Positions 1 to 7,859 of a stretch of 64,000 nt of DNA are shown piece after piece (positions within the stretch are counted from its first letter, which is position 1; the number at the start of each line of letters is the position of its first letter). Source of the stretch: an uncultured Hymenobacter sp. (GTDB lineage Bacteria > Bacteroidota > Bacteroidia > Cytophagales > Hymenobacteraceae); NCBI GenBank assembly GCA_913776615.1, contig CAJYPK010000025.1, positions 1 through 64,000 on the forward strand, given 5' to 3'. The translations under genes and the position numbers were made by a program. The notes beneath the pieces are model-generated. The model ran no database searches. It had not been told where the DNA came from and saw only the letters and a program-made list of their open reading frames with translations.

Positions 1-870
1 AGAGCGTGTTTAGGAATGTCGTCGGTTCAGCGTGATTGTCAAATTGGCGAGTAAGAGCCACGCCACATGGCTAGCCGGGGTACGTTCGTAGTCCACGGCT
101 AGCCGGCGAAAGGCGCTGAGCCAGGCAAACGTGCGCTCAACTACCCAGCGTTTGGCCACCGGAACAAAGCCGCGGGTGGCGGAAGGCGGTCGACTAGCCA
201 CCTGGTGCTGCCAGCCCAGGGCCTGGACCTGTTGGGCAAATTGACCTTGATACGCTTTGTCTGTCAGTACAGTACGCAGTCGACTTGCCCAAGCCGGTCG
301 TAGCGCTGTACGCGGGGGGAGTAAGGCGTGAGCGGCCCGGCTATCATGCCCGTTGGCGGCGTGCACGGCCGCTTGCCAAATGCGTCCACCCGTGTCGCAG
401 CGTACTTGGCGTTTGCGCCCGTTGACGCGTTTGTGGGCATCGAGGCCGCGTTGCTGGCGCAGGCGCGGCGCCAACTTGATGCTTTGCGCATCGACCAGAG
501 CTAGCGACGGGGTCGGTCGGCGACCTTGTGCCAGCCGGTCCGCCCGGTTGCCGGCTTGATTGAGGCGGGCCAGCGTGCCGTCGGCCTGCCAGCGACGGAA
601 GTAATAATACACGGCAGGCCAGGGTGGAAAACAGGCGGGCAGACACCGCCACTGACAACCAGTTCGACAGATATAACGCATGGCCTCAATTACTTGTCGT
701 AAACAATGACGGCGTTTGCGATGAATAGGTAGCAAGCCTGCAATAACTTGCCACTGCGAGTCAGTAAGGGGTTGATAGCACTCAACCATAAAGCGTGCAG
801 GAGCCTAGGAACTCCCACCGCAACTTACTGGCTCGTTTCTTTTTGCCCAGCTAATTCCTAAACACGCTCT
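1..870 (-). mobile_element. IS5-family insertion sequence
   Basis: A complete insertion sequence of about 870 bp. Perfect 17-nt terminal inverted repeats lie at 1-17 (AGAGCGTGTTTAGGAAT) and 854-870, with one transposase gene between them on the minus strand. If the true ends are at 2 and 869, the flanks read (..)A on the left and TTA on the right, which would fit a TTA (TNA type) target duplication; the left flank is outside the window, so this cannot be confirmed. The intact repeats and full-length transposase suggest a recent, possibly active copy. Confidence 0.85.
10..789 (-). CDS. IS5-family DDE transposase
   Basis: This 259-residue transposase catalyses cut-and-paste movement of the surrounding element. 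The N-terminal part (residues 5-80) is the DUF4096-like region common in IS5 relatives (YxPLTDxQW, WRxLP, YYYFRRW). The DDE triad is visible as D100 in LVDAQSIK, D177 in LTDKAYQG and E219 in WVVERTFAWLS, followed by the R/W spacing typical of the YREK box. It is full length and unbroken, and fills nearly all the space between the terminal repeats. The family assignment is strong; I cannot name the subgroup without a database, although the TNA-type target site would fit the IS1031 group. Confidence 0.92.
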   Translation of the reverse strand: MVECYQPLTDSQWQVIAGLLPIHRKRRHCLRQVIEAMRYICRTGCQWRCLPACFPPWPAVYYYFRRWQADGTLARLNQAGNRADRLAQGRRPTPSLALVDAQSIKLAPRLRQQRGLDAHKRVNGRKRQVRCDTGGRIWQAAVHAANGHDSRAAHALLPPRTALRPAWASRLRTVLTDKAYQGQFAQQVQALGWQHQVASRPPSATRGFVPVAKRWVVERTFAWLSAFRRLAVDYERTPASHVAWLLLANLTITLNRRHS

Positions 871-1537
871 TAGTAAGGAGGTAAGGGTAAGACGCATAAG
901 CAAAGAAGTAAATGGGGGTATGTGAAGAGCAAATACTGCTGCAAAACTACTGTTTACTAACGCCTTTCCTGCCGCTTATGATTCAGGCAAGAAGTTCTGG
1001 GAATGATGACGCGGGTAGGCTGATTTCGCAAACACTCGAAGTTTGCTTTTCAAAGCCAGCCCAGCGCGTACGTATTGCTTGAGCGGAATTACAGGCAAAG
1101 CTTGGCGGCAAGCTTCGCCAACGGCCCTCTTACGTCGAAAACCTTCCGGGAGGCCGATTTGATTTAATCACCGGGTATCTCCTGGGGCAAGGGTGGCCCT
1201 GGCTGGCCCAACTGGCGCGAGTTTAGCGCAGCGTAACTCGTGGCTGTTTATGAGGTGGGGGTTGCATCTCTACTACCGCCCCCTACTGGCGCGAGTTTAG
1301 CGCAGCGTAACTCGTGACTATTTAATGAGGTGGAGGTTGAACCTCCACTGCCGCGCCAGCGGCAATTCAGGACTGCTAGTCCCCAGGCTACCAGGGCAAC
1401 CGTAGCTTGCCGCGTTGCGGCAGATGAGGTGCAACCTCATCGCTATTGTTTGTCACGAGTTACGGCTTCGCCTAAACTCGCGCCAGTTGGGGCGCTACAC
1501 GTAGTAATTTTAGTGCGCTTAATTCACTGTCGCCAAT
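871..1537. other. Intergenic stretch with palindromic repeats, no gene seen
   Basis: This is 667 nt between the insertion sequence and the SUKH-4-like gene. From 1213 to 1487 it is filled by copies of a palindromic repeat also found near 21270 and 23160-23365. The first 340 nt show no convincing gene; an interrupted minus-strand frame around 1000-1180 could be the decayed end of a protein gene but has no recognisable motif. An 80-codon plus-strand frame from 1330 runs through the repeat and is not credible. Confidence 0.6.
1213..1487. repeat. Cluster of GGCGCGAGTTTAGCGCAGCG palindromic repeats
   Basis: Two direct copies of a 32-nt unit starting ACTGGCGCGAGTTTAGCGC lie at 1213-1244 and 1285-1316, and a diverged inverted copy at 1453-1487 (CACGAGTTACGGCTTCGCC...). 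Between them sit smaller palindromes of the form GGAGGTTGAACCTCC and GAGGTTGCACCTC-like pairs plus GCCGC/GCGGC blocks. The same modular order (outer unit, GGAGG palindrome, GCCGCAACGC block) makes up the 73-nt arms at 23161-23365, so this looks like an older, decayed or multiply inserted version of that element. Confidence 0.7.
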
Positions 1538-2119
1538 ATGCGCAACTCAGATATCATATCGTACTGGCTTGACAAGGATGAGCCAACCGTTAAGTTCTCA
1601 GCAGACAGCTTGTCCCATTTTGGTTTTCAAGAATCTACTTTGGCTGCTTTGAGCACTATTGGTCTACCATCCCAGGCAGCTCCTTTTCTCAGCTTTAACC
1701 AAACACTGGCAGAGTTTCAGTCCCTTGACACCTACCTTCAAGCAGAGGATTCTACGTGGAAGCGTTTTGTCATAATTGGGGCAGATGGAGCTGGTAACCC
1801 AATTGTACTAGATACCAGTACTCAGGACCAAGTGCTTTTGCTCGACCACGATAATAATTTTATAGCGCAACCCGTTGCTCCGTCTTTGCTTATACTTCTA
1901 GGTTGCCTAGTAGTATACGGGCAGTTCGTGAATGACCTAGTAACCTCGCGGGGCAGTGGAGCTTATTTGAAAGCTAATTTCACAGATGCTCAATTCGCCT
2001 CGCTCCGAGAAGCACTGCGTACAGTAGACAACCAAACTGTCGAGCTTAGAGGCTTCTGGTATGATGAGCTTGCTGGCTTGCTAGCCAATCGGGAATTTTA
2101 TAAAAGACGTGACAGCTAG
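1538..2119 (+). CDS. SUKH-4-like immunity protein, orphan
   Basis: A 193-residue protein with the layout of SUKH-4 / SMI1-KNR4-type immunity proteins: an N-terminal segment with GLPSQAAPF, a central strand pair FVIIGADGAGNPIVLD, then VLLLDHDNNF and a helical C-terminus. Such proteins normally neutralise a polymorphic toxin by direct binding; no toxin, Rhs or secretion gene is visible nearby. The gene is visibly richer in A and T than its neighbours and sits between a repeat cluster and aat, only 8 nt upstream of the aat start, so it is probably acquired DNA that may now feed transcription into aat. The fold assignment is by pattern only. Confidence 0.6.
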   Translation: MRNSDIISYWLDKDEPTVKFSADSLSHFGFQESTLAALSTIGLPSQAAPFLSFNQTLAEFQSLDTYLQAEDSTWKRFVIIGADGAGNPIVLDTSTQDQVLLLDHDNNFIAQPVAPSLLILLGCLVVYGQFVNDLVTSRGSGAYLKANFTDAQFASLREALRTVDNQTVELRGFWYDELAGLLANREFYKRRDS

Positions 2120-2127
2120 CTTTCCTG

Positions 2128-2790
2128 ATGCCCCTCGCCTTCCCCCCACCCACCACCGCCCACGACGACCTCGACGGCCTGCTATTACTCGGCGGCCAGC
2201 CCACCGTCGAAAACCTGGTGGCGGCCTACAGCCAAGGTATTTTTCCGTGGCCGGTACCGGGGTGGCCGCTGGCCTGGTTTTGCCCGCCGCGCCGGGGCAT
2301 TCTGCGGCTCGACCGGCTGCACGTGAGCCGCAGCCTGGCACGGGCGCAGCGGCAGGCGCCGTGGCGCATCAGCTTCAATGAGGCGTTTGCGCAAGTGATG
2401 CGGGCGTGCCAGACGCAGCCGCGCCCCGGCCAGGATGGCACCTGGATAACCCCGCAGCTGGTGCGCGGCTACACGGCGCTGCACGCCGCCGGCCACGCGC
2501 ACAGCGTGGAGGTCTGGGAAGGCAATGAATTGGTGGGCGGCCTCTACGGCGTGGCCGTACGGGGCGTATTCGCGGGCGAGAGTATGTTTCACCACCGGCC
2601 CAACGCCTCGAAGCTGGCAGTGCTGGCGGTGGCCGAGCACCTGCGGGCCCGCGGGGCCGGCTGGTTCGACATTCAGCAGCTCACGCCGCACATGGCGGCA
2701 CTGGGCGCGGAAGAAGTATCGCGGGCGGAGTTTTTGGTCCTATTGGCAGCCGAACAGGCTGTTAATCGGCAATTATTCGATTTTAATTAA
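2128..2790 (+). CDS. aat: Leucyl/phenylalanyl-tRNA--protein transferase
   Basis: Aat moves leucine or phenylalanine from charged tRNA to the N-terminus of proteins that begin with Arg or Lys, marking them for ClpAP/ClpS degradation in the N-degron pathway; it is cytosolic. The 220-residue product has the family signatures GIFPW (37-41), WFCPPRRG (50-57), GGLYG (137-141) and FAGESMFH (148-155), with normal length for the short bacterial form. The ATG at 2128 follows the upstream stop by 8 nt, so it may be co-transcribed with the SUKH-4-like gene. A REP-like hairpin follows the stop. Confidence 0.95.
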   Translation: MPLAFPPPTTAHDDLDGLLLLGGQPTVENLVAAYSQGIFPWPVPGWPLAWFCPPRRGILRLDRLHVSRSLARAQRQAPWRISFNEAFAQVMRACQTQPRPGQDGTWITPQLVRGYTALHAAGHAHSVEVWEGNELVGGLYGVAVRGVFAGESMFHHRPNASKLAVLAVAEHLRARGAGWFDIQQLTPHMAALGAEEVSRAEFLVLLAAEQAVNRQLFDFN

Positions 2791-2800
2791 AACGAATACA

Positions 2801-2886
2801 TCCGTCATGCTGCGCTCATTGAAGCATCTTGCTCGCTTCCTCCACTGGTGCGGTAGCGATGCTTCGGCAAGCGCAGCATGACGGAC
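2801..2886. repeat. REP-like hairpin (GTCATGCTG family)
   Basis: An imperfect inverted repeat, arms about 2801-2837 and 2856-2886, built on TCCGTCATGCTGCGC and its complement. It belongs to the same family as the hairpins near 28212, 46054, 50414 and 58468. It lies between the convergent ends of aat and the ferredoxin gene and may act as a bidirectional terminator. Confidence 0.8.
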
Positions 2887-2934
2887 GAATAAGTTATCCG
2901 CCGTACACGGCAGACGTTGCGAGTGCGCCGTCTG

Positions 2935-3285
2935 CTAGGCGGCCTTGTGCAGCCAGTGCTGCTTCTGGGTGAGGCGCTCGCGGCTCTCGCGGTGGTCGGG
3001 GTCATCAACGCAGCAGTCTACCGGGCAGACGGCGGCGCACTGCGGCTCCTCATGGAAGCCCACGCACTCGGTGCACTTGTCGGTGACAATGTAGTAGTAT
3101 TCGTTCGATACCGGCTTTTGGGGGTCGGTACCACCGGCGAGCTTGCCGTCGATAGTCTGCACTTCTTTCAGGGTGGTGCCATCGGCCCAGCGCCACTGGG
3201 CGCCGCCCTCGTAAATGGCGGTGTTGGGGCATTCCGGTTCGCAGGCACCGCAGTTGATGCACTCGTCGGTTATCATGATGGCCAT
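2935..3285 (-). CDS. 4Fe-4S dicluster ferredoxin
   Basis: A 116-residue soluble electron carrier with two cysteine motifs: C9-x2-C12-x2-C15-x3-C19P near the N-terminus, and C71-x2-C74-x8-C83-x3-C87P with extra C91 and C92. The widened spacing in the second motif is typical of the Allochromatium-type ferredoxins common in Bacteroidota. It is divergent from the LuxC-like acyl-CoA reductase at 3515, with 229 nt between the two starts; this pairing is, as I recall, common in the group and suggests, but does not prove, that the ferredoxin donates electrons to that enzyme. Confidence 0.9.
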   Translation of the reverse strand: MAIMITDECINCGACEPECPNTAIYEGGAQWRWADGTTLKEVQTIDGKLAGGTDPQKPVSNEYYYIVTDKCTECVGFHEEPQCAAVCPVDCCVDDPDHRESRERLTQKQHWLHKAA

Positions 3286-3319
3286 TGCCGTCGTCTCCTT
3301 ATGCTAGTGAGTAAATTTG
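3285..3319 (+). promoter_or_regulatory. Possible Bacteroidota promoter for the acyl-CoA reductase gene
   Basis: A TAAATTTG at 3312-3319 matches the -7 consensus TAnnTTTG, and a TTG at 3285-3287 could be the -33 element, although the 24-nt gap is longer than usual. Transcription would give a leader of nearly 190 nt before the start at 3515. Confidence 0.35.
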
Positions 3320-3514
3320 CTTGGTCCAAGCTGCCCGGCTGTACGTAAAAGCGCCGGGCCAGGCCGGTTCGAGCCCCCAAAAGTACTTTTCAAATGTGGC
3401 AAATGGGCAGAAATCCGGAAATGTAGAAAGTGTCTAAGCTACGCTACGAAGCTTGGCCGCGCCCCTTCCGTTTCTACCTCGCTCCCCTTGCCGCATTTTT
3501 CCCATTCATAGTTA

Positions 3515-4531
3515 ATGCTGAATCACGCTTCCCGCCTCGCTGCCTTCGCGGCGCTGGGCCGCCGTCTCGCTTCGCTGTCCGAAGCCGAGCTCACCGACCT
3601 CGCGGCCCGCGCCCGCAGCCGCAACGCCTGGTTTGACCTGCCCAATGTGCGTGCTGCCATTGCGGGCATCGCGCACCTGCTGGCCGAGCCCGGGCTGACC
3701 CGCTGGGCCGGCCGCTATCCCGCCGAGCCTACCGAGCCCCGCAAAGTAGGCGTGGTAATGGCCGGCAACATTCCACTCGTGGGCTTCCACGACCTGCTGT
3801 GCGTGCTGCTGAGCGGCCACACGCTGCTGGCCAAGCCCAGCAAGGACGATACCGTGCTCATGCTCTGGATTGCCAAGGAGCTGACCGACATTGAGCCGGC
3901 CTTTGCCGAGCGCATCCAATTCGTGGAGCGCCTCAACGCGGCCGATGCCTTCATTGCCACCGGCTCGGACAACACGGCGCGCTACTTCGAATTTTATTTC
4001 AAGAACAAGCCGCACCTCATCCGACGCAACCGCACGAGCCTGGCCATTCTCACCGGCCGCGAAACACCCGAAGAACTAGCCAAGCTGGGGGCCGACATCT
4101 TCCAGTATTACGGCCTGGGCTGCCGCAACGTGAGCAAGCTCTACGTGCCCGAGGGCTACGATTTCGTACCGCTGCTCGACGCGCTTCAGCCTTGGCATAC
4201 GGTACTCGACCACCACAAGTACCAGAACAACTACGATTACAACAAGAGCATCCTGCTCGTGAATGCCGTACCACATTTCGACACGGGCTTTCTGCTGCTC
4301 ACCGAGCGGGCGGCGCTCGTGTCGCCCATCTCGGTGGTGCACTACAGCACGTATACGCAGGAAATCGACCTGCTCGACCAGCTGACCGACGTGGCCGCCC
4401 AGACGCAGTGCCTCGTATCGGCGGGCGGGCGCTACCCCGGCTCGTTTCCGCTGGGGCAAGCCCAGCACCCCGGCGTGGGCGACTACGCCGATGGCATCGA
4501 CACGATGGAGTTTTTAGCGGCCGAACTGTAA
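3515..4531 (+). CDS. LuxC-like acyl-CoA reductase
   Basis: A 338-residue enzyme of the LuxC acyl-CoA reductase family (PF05893), which reduces acyl-CoA or an acyl-enzyme intermediate to an aldehyde using NADPH. Visible family features are GNIPLVGFHDLLCVLL with a following AKPSKDD stretch, the ATGSDNTARYFEFYF nucleotide-binding region and C203 in GLGCRNVSKLYVP as the candidate acyl-accepting cysteine. It is shorter than luminescence LuxC, as is normal for Bacteroidota homologues. No lux genes are nearby; the divergent neighbour is a ferredoxin. The natural substrate in this group is unknown to me. Confidence 0.85.
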   Translation: MLNHASRLAAFAALGRRLASLSEAELTDLAARARSRNAWFDLPNVRAAIAGIAHLLAEPGLTRWAGRYPAEPTEPRKVGVVMAGNIPLVGFHDLLCVLLSGHTLLAKPSKDDTVLMLWIAKELTDIEPAFAERIQFVERLNAADAFIATGSDNTARYFEFYFKNKPHLIRRNRTSLAILTGRETPEELAKLGADIFQYYGLGCRNVSKLYVPEGYDFVPLLDALQPWHTVLDHHKYQNNYDYNKSILLVNAVPHFDTGFLLLTERAALVSPISVVHYSTYTQEIDLLDQLTDVAAQTQCLVSAGGRYPGSFPLGQAQHPGVGDYADGIDTMEFLAAEL

Positions 4532-4644
4532 ACCGAACCGGCCCCGAGTTGGTACAATAAATAAGCTGCTGCCTGCGTAAAATGGGCAATTGCCTACGTA
4601 GCTTGGTGCTCCGCTTTTTTATTCACCTCCTGTTACACTGCCTT

Positions 4645-4950
4645 ATGTTTGCCCCCACCACCAACCTGCCAGTCGAAACCGTTGAGAAAGAAGCTCTTCC
4701 CAGCCTACGCTTTGCGCCCGAGGACGTCCTGACCGACCAGGCCGCCCGCGAGCGGCGCCGCGTTGATGCTGAGCGCGCCACCCGCCTCGGCAACGCGTAC
4801 CACGGCAAGCTGGACATTTTTTTCCAAACCGCCGACGGCCAAACCAAACGCGTGCAAACCTCGGTGTGGGGCGCGCATTCCGAATACATCAGCTTGAAAG
4901 CCGGCATCACCCTCCCGCTGCGCGCCGTGCTGGGCTTCGACTTCTACTAG
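4645..4950 (+). CDS. Conserved-looking hypothetical protein
   Basis: A 101-residue acidic, probably cytosolic protein of unknown function. I place the start at the ATG at 4645 because the 21 codons upstream in the frame encode a hydrophobic, leucine-rich run that looks like translated leader DNA. The N-terminal half is charged (ERRRVDAERATRLGN); the C-terminal half is predicted strands (YHGKLDIFFQTADGQ, RVQTSVWGAHSEYISLKAG) ending in FDFY. The stop is immediately followed by a long inverted repeat and a terminator, so it is probably a single-gene unit. Confidence 0.7.
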   Translation: MFAPTTNLPVETVEKEALPSLRFAPEDVLTDQAARERRRVDAERATRLGNAYHGKLDIFFQTADGQTKRVQTSVWGAHSEYISLKAGITLPLRAVLGFDFY

Positions 4951-4952
4951 AC

Positions 4953-5163
4953 CGCAGATTTAACGGATTCAACGGATTGCGCCGATACGCCCGCCAGCCT
5001 GCGGCGGCGGGCTGACTACTCGAACGCCTTCTTCATTTCTACTTCAACAGAAAAGGCTACCATACAGGTAGCCTTTTTTGCTGCAAATGCGTCCGGGTAG
5101 TCAGCCCGCCGCCGCAGGCTGGCGGGCGTATCGGCGCAATCCGTTGAATCCGTTAAATCTGCG
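4953..5163. repeat. 66-nt perfect inverted repeat around a terminator
   Basis: Arms at 4953-5018 and 5098-5163 are exact reverse complements over 66 nt (left arm starts CGCAGATTTAACGGATTC). The 79-nt centre holds a bidirectional terminator. A near-identical repeat with 66-nt arms lies at 45157-45381, so this is a dispersed element. The right arm ends 2 nt before the stop codon of the nucleoside phosphorylase gene. Confidence 0.92.
5051..5080. terminator. Bidirectional intrinsic terminator
   Basis: A hairpin AAAAGGCTAC-CATACAG-GTAGCCTTTTTT with T-runs on both strands, at the centre of the 66-nt inverted repeat and between two convergent genes. Confidence 0.85.
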
Positions 5164-5164
5164 A

Positions 5165-6034
5165 TCAGAGGAGGGCCAGGGTGCGGGTGATGAGCTGGTC
5201 CACGACGTCGCCGGCATTTTTGGCAAATTCCCCGGTGGCGCGGTTGGCTACGATGGCGTTGAGGCTCAACACCTCGTGGCCCAGGAGCTGGCCCAGGGCG
5301 TAGTAGCCAGCAGTCTCCATCTCAAAGTTGGTGAGGCGGAAATCGCCTTCCGGGCTCTGGTGGCGGAAATTCTGGAGGCGCTGCATGTAATCGGGCGAGC
5401 GCAGGTCGAGGCGCAGGCGGCGGCCCTGCGGGCCGTAGAAGCCGGGGCAAGTGACGGTGTTGCCGATGAGCAGGTCGGCGGCCAGCTGCTCGCGCAGCAG
5501 GTCGGAGCCGCGCACTACGTAGGGCGCGAAAGGCAGGCCGAGGTGCTGCTGCAAGTCCTGGGCAACCTGAGTTTCGAGGCCGGTTTCGACGAGCGGGTAG
5601 AACTGCATAAGCGAGTCGAGACCCACGGCGTGCTGGGTAGCCAGCAGCGAGCCCACCGGCACGTCGGCCTGCAAGCTACCGCTGGTACCCAGCCGGATGA
5701 TGCGCAGGCTCATGCGCTCCTCGGCTGGCCGTACGGTGCGCGACATAAAATCGATGTTGACGAGCGCGTCGAGCTCGTTCATCACGATGTCGATGTTATC
5801 AGTACCCATGCCAGTGCTCAGCACCGTGAGGCGCTTGCCCCGGTAGTAGCCCACGTGGGTCACAAACTCGCGGTGCGTACCCTCGTATTCAATAGAGTCG
5901 AAATGCCGGCTCACCTGCGCCACCCGCGCCGGATCGCCCACGGTCAGAATAGTATCGGAAATATGGTCGGGCAGCAGGTTGAGGTGATAGATGCTACCGT
6001 CGGCGTTCAGGATGAGTTCGGATTCGGGAATCAT
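5165..6034 (-). CDS. udp: Nucleoside phosphorylase (uridine phosphorylase-like)
   Basis: A 289-residue PNP/UDP-family phosphorylase that splits a nucleoside with phosphate, releasing the base and ribose-1-phosphate for salvage. Family signs are TVGDPARV (phosphate-binding start), STGMGTDNIDI, IRLGTSGSL and NFEMETAGYYALG, the last carrying the ribose-binding Glu/Met-Glu pair. The ATG at 6034 gives MIPESELILN; an upstream in-frame ATG at 6064 would translate the repeat at 6039-6061 and is not favoured. Its specificity (uridine versus purine nucleosides) cannot be settled from motifs alone. Confidence 0.85.
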   Translation of the reverse strand: MIPESELILNADGSIYHLNLLPDHISDTILTVGDPARVAQVSRHFDSIEYEGTHREFVTHVGYYRGKRLTVLSTGMGTDNIDIVMNELDALVNIDFMSRTVRPAEERMSLRIIRLGTSGSLQADVPVGSLLATQHAVGLDSLMQFYPLVETGLETQVAQDLQQHLGLPFAPYVVRGSDLLREQLAADLLIGNTVTCPGFYGPQGRRLRLDLRSPDYMQRLQNFRHQSPEGDFRLTNFEMETAGYYALGQLLGHEVLSLNAIVANRATGEFAKNAGDVVDQLITRTLALL

Positions 6035-6038
6035 AGAG

Positions 6039-6122
6039 TGTAGGGTAAGCTTTGGCTTGCCCATAATTTAGGAATGGAGGTAGTACTGATGGTAGCGTTG
6101 GCAAGCTAAAGCTTACCCTACA
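6039..6122. repeat. Inverted repeat, TGTAGGGTAAGCTT family
   Basis: 23-nt arms at 6039-6061 and 6100-6122 with one mismatch (TGTAGGGTAAGCTTTGGCTT on the left). The same arms recur at 10511-10533 and 10629-10651. It separates trhO from the phosphorylase gene downstream on the same strand; the right arm ends one base before the trhO stop codon. Confidence 0.88.
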
Positions 6123-7064
6123 TTATCCTCGGTACGATGCCAGGCCCTGGGCGGGCGTGTAGTGGTTGCTGATTTTGGGATAGGTGCCGGTGCCGTCGTA
6201 GGGACGCTTGTCGGGATGGGCGGCGCAGGCCTCGGAGCACGCGCCGGCCAGCTGCTCGCCGCAGCTTTCGCAGAGGGGCAGGTGGGCGTTGCAGTGCGGG
6301 TTGGCGCAGTTGATGAGCCGGGCCGAGGGCTGCTGGCAGTGGTGGCAGCGCGAGATAACGCTGGGATTGACGCGGTTGACGTCCACCGCCACGCGGTTGT
6401 CGAAGACGTAGCACTGGCCCTCAAAATCCTCGCCCCCCGCCTCGATACCGTACTTGATGATGCCGCCGTGCAGCTGGTACACGTTTTCGAAGCCCTGCTC
6501 CAGCAAAAAGGCAGTGGCCTTTTCGCACTTCACGCCGCCGGTGCAGTAGGTCAGAATCTTCTTGTCGCGGAACTGCTCCAGGCGCTCCACGCGCTCGGGG
6601 AAGTCGCGGAAGTTCTCGATATCCAGCGTCACGGCGTTTTTGAAGCGGCCGAGGTTATACTCGTAGTCCGAGCGCACATCGACTACTACCACATCGTCGC
6701 GGTCCTTCAACTCCTTGAATTCCTGCGGGCTGAGGTGCTGACCGGTTTTCTCGTGGGGCCGCACGTGGTGCAGGCTGCTGTGGACGATTTCCGGCTTCAG
6801 CCGCACGTGCAGCTTTTGAAAGGCGTGGCTGGCCACTTCATCGACCTTGAACTCCAGCGCGGCGAAGCGCGGGTCGGCCTTTACGGCGGCCATGTAGGCG
6901 GCGCAGGCTTCGCGGGTACCCGACACGGTACCATTCAGCCCCTCGGCCGCCACGATAATGCGACCGCGCAAGTCGAGGTCGAGGCACAAGCGATGGTGCT
7001 CGTCGCGGAACTGCTCAGGGTTTTCGAGCGGGGTGTAGCAGTAATAAAGAAGGACTTGGTACAT
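6123..7064 (-). CDS. trhO: tRNA uridine(34) hydroxylase, rhodanese type
   Basis: TrhO (formerly YceA) hydroxylates uridine at the wobble position of tRNAs on the way to 5-(carboxy)methoxyuridine. The 313-residue protein has an N-terminal acylphosphatase-like region (1-95, with AAEGLNGTVSG), a rhodanese domain (about 120-215) with VVDVRSDYE and the active loop YC174TGGVKC180EKA, and a cysteine-rich C-terminal region (240-290) with several CxxC pairs that probably bind zinc. All are usual for the family. The start is a clear ATG just inside an AT-rich inverted repeat. Confidence 0.93.
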   Translation of the reverse strand: MYQVLLYYCYTPLENPEQFRDEHHRLCLDLDLRGRIIVAAEGLNGTVSGTREACAAYMAAVKADPRFAALEFKVDEVASHAFQKLHVRLKPEIVHSSLHHVRPHEKTGQHLSPQEFKELKDRDDVVVVDVRSDYEYNLGRFKNAVTLDIENFRDFPERVERLEQFRDKKILTYCTGGVKCEKATAFLLEQGFENVYQLHGGIIKYGIEAGGEDFEGQCYVFDNRVAVDVNRVNPSVISRCHHCQQPSARLINCANPHCNAHLPLCESCGEQLAGACSEACAAHPDKRPYDGTGTYPKISNHYTPAQGLASYRG

Positions 7065-7067
7065 AGT

Positions 7068-7164
7068 TAATTATGAGTTCAAAGTTATGAATTATGAGTT
7101 TTCCGTTCGAGCTCCGGTTGGCAGAGGGCCAACTCATAACTCATAACTTCTAACTCATAACTTT
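7068..7164. repeat. AT-rich GAGTTATGA-family inverted repeat
   Basis: Arms at about 7068-7100 (AATTATGAGTTCAAAGTTAT...) and 7131-7164 (AACTCATAACTCATAACTTC...) form an imperfect inverted repeat around a 30-nt GC-rich loop. The same family occurs at 16833, 17890, 42806 and 49603. No gene is enclosed here. Confidence 0.85.
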
Positions 7165-7166
7165 TC

Positions 7167-7799
7167 TCACACTTTAGTTGCCGGGTTACCGAATACCGTT
7201 TGGCCGGCGGGGACGTCGGCTACTACTACCGAGCCGGCCCCGACGCGGGCTTTGTCGCCCACTTTTACCCCGGCTACCAGCACGGCACCGGCACCCACGA
7301 AGGCGTTGGCGCCCACGCTGGCCCCCACGCCTACTTGCGCGCCGCTACCCAGCTGCGCGTAGTCACCCACGGTAGCCTGGCCTTCGACCACGGCGTTAGG
7401 ACCAATCAGGATGCCCTCGCCGAGCTTGGCGGTGGCGGCCACTACCGCATTGGGGCCAACGTAGTTGCCGTGGCCCAGCTCGGCGTGGGCCGATACGCTG
7501 GCCCGCTGGTGAATGCTATTGACGGGCACTACTTCGTACTCCTCGCGTAGCATTTTGGTGAGGCTGCGGCGGCTGGCGGCGTCTTCGGTAGCCACGAAAA
7601 CTTCGCATTTTTTGCCCAGCAGCTTGAGCAGCTCGCCGTCGTCGGTATTGCCCATCACGGGGACGTCGAGCAGCTCGGTATTGTGCAGTTTGGGATCGTC
7701 GTCGAGCAGGCAATAGACCACGACGTCGTTTGATAAGAAAGCATCCAAGGCGGCGGTGCCCACGGCCTGCGCGCCGAGTATGATAACGGGGTTTTCCAT
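7167..7799 (-). CDS. NeuD-like hexapeptide acyltransferase
   Basis: A 210-residue protein with a Rossmann-like N-terminal PglD_N domain (residues 3-80, starting NPVIILGAQAVGT) followed by a left-handed beta-helix of hexapeptide repeats (about 95-205: LGEGILIGPNAVV, VGVGASVGANAFV, and similar). This is the layout of sugar O- or N-acetyltransferases such as NeuD and PglD. Neighbours do not form a sugar locus, so the substrate is unknown. The ATG at 7799 was preferred over the TTG three codons upstream because it gives MENPVIILG directly at the fold start. Confidence 0.8.
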   Translation of the reverse strand: MENPVIILGAQAVGTAALDAFLSNDVVVYCLLDDDPKLHNTELLDVPVMGNTDDGELLKLLGKKCEVFVATEDAASRRSLTKMLREEYEVVPVNSIHQRASVSAHAELGHGNYVGPNAVVAATAKLGEGILIGPNAVVEGQATVGDYAQLGSGAQVGVGASVGANAFVGAGAVLVAGVKVGDKARVGAGSVVVADVPAGQTVFGNPATKV

Positions 7800-7859
7800 A
7801 AGTAGCAAAGGTACGCCCGGCCGCCAGGATGCGGTAGGGCTGGGTACTCAACAACCAGC

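Noticed and set aside
1000..1180. A possible decayed gene on the minus strand
   Set aside because: Only a fragmentary frame without any known motif; too little to call a pseudogene.
1330..1572. An 80-codon frame before the SUKH-4-like gene
   Set aside because: It runs through the palindromic repeat cluster and overlaps the start of the next gene in another frame.
3301..3385. A tRNA-like GGTTCGAGCCC string
   Set aside because: The flanks do not form a T-arm stem, and no anticodon arm or acceptor stem can be built around it.
4582..4645. An N-terminal signal-like extension of the hypothetical protein at 4645
   Set aside because: The hydrophobic run lacks a cleavage site and the rest of the protein looks cytosolic; the ATG at 4645 is a better start.
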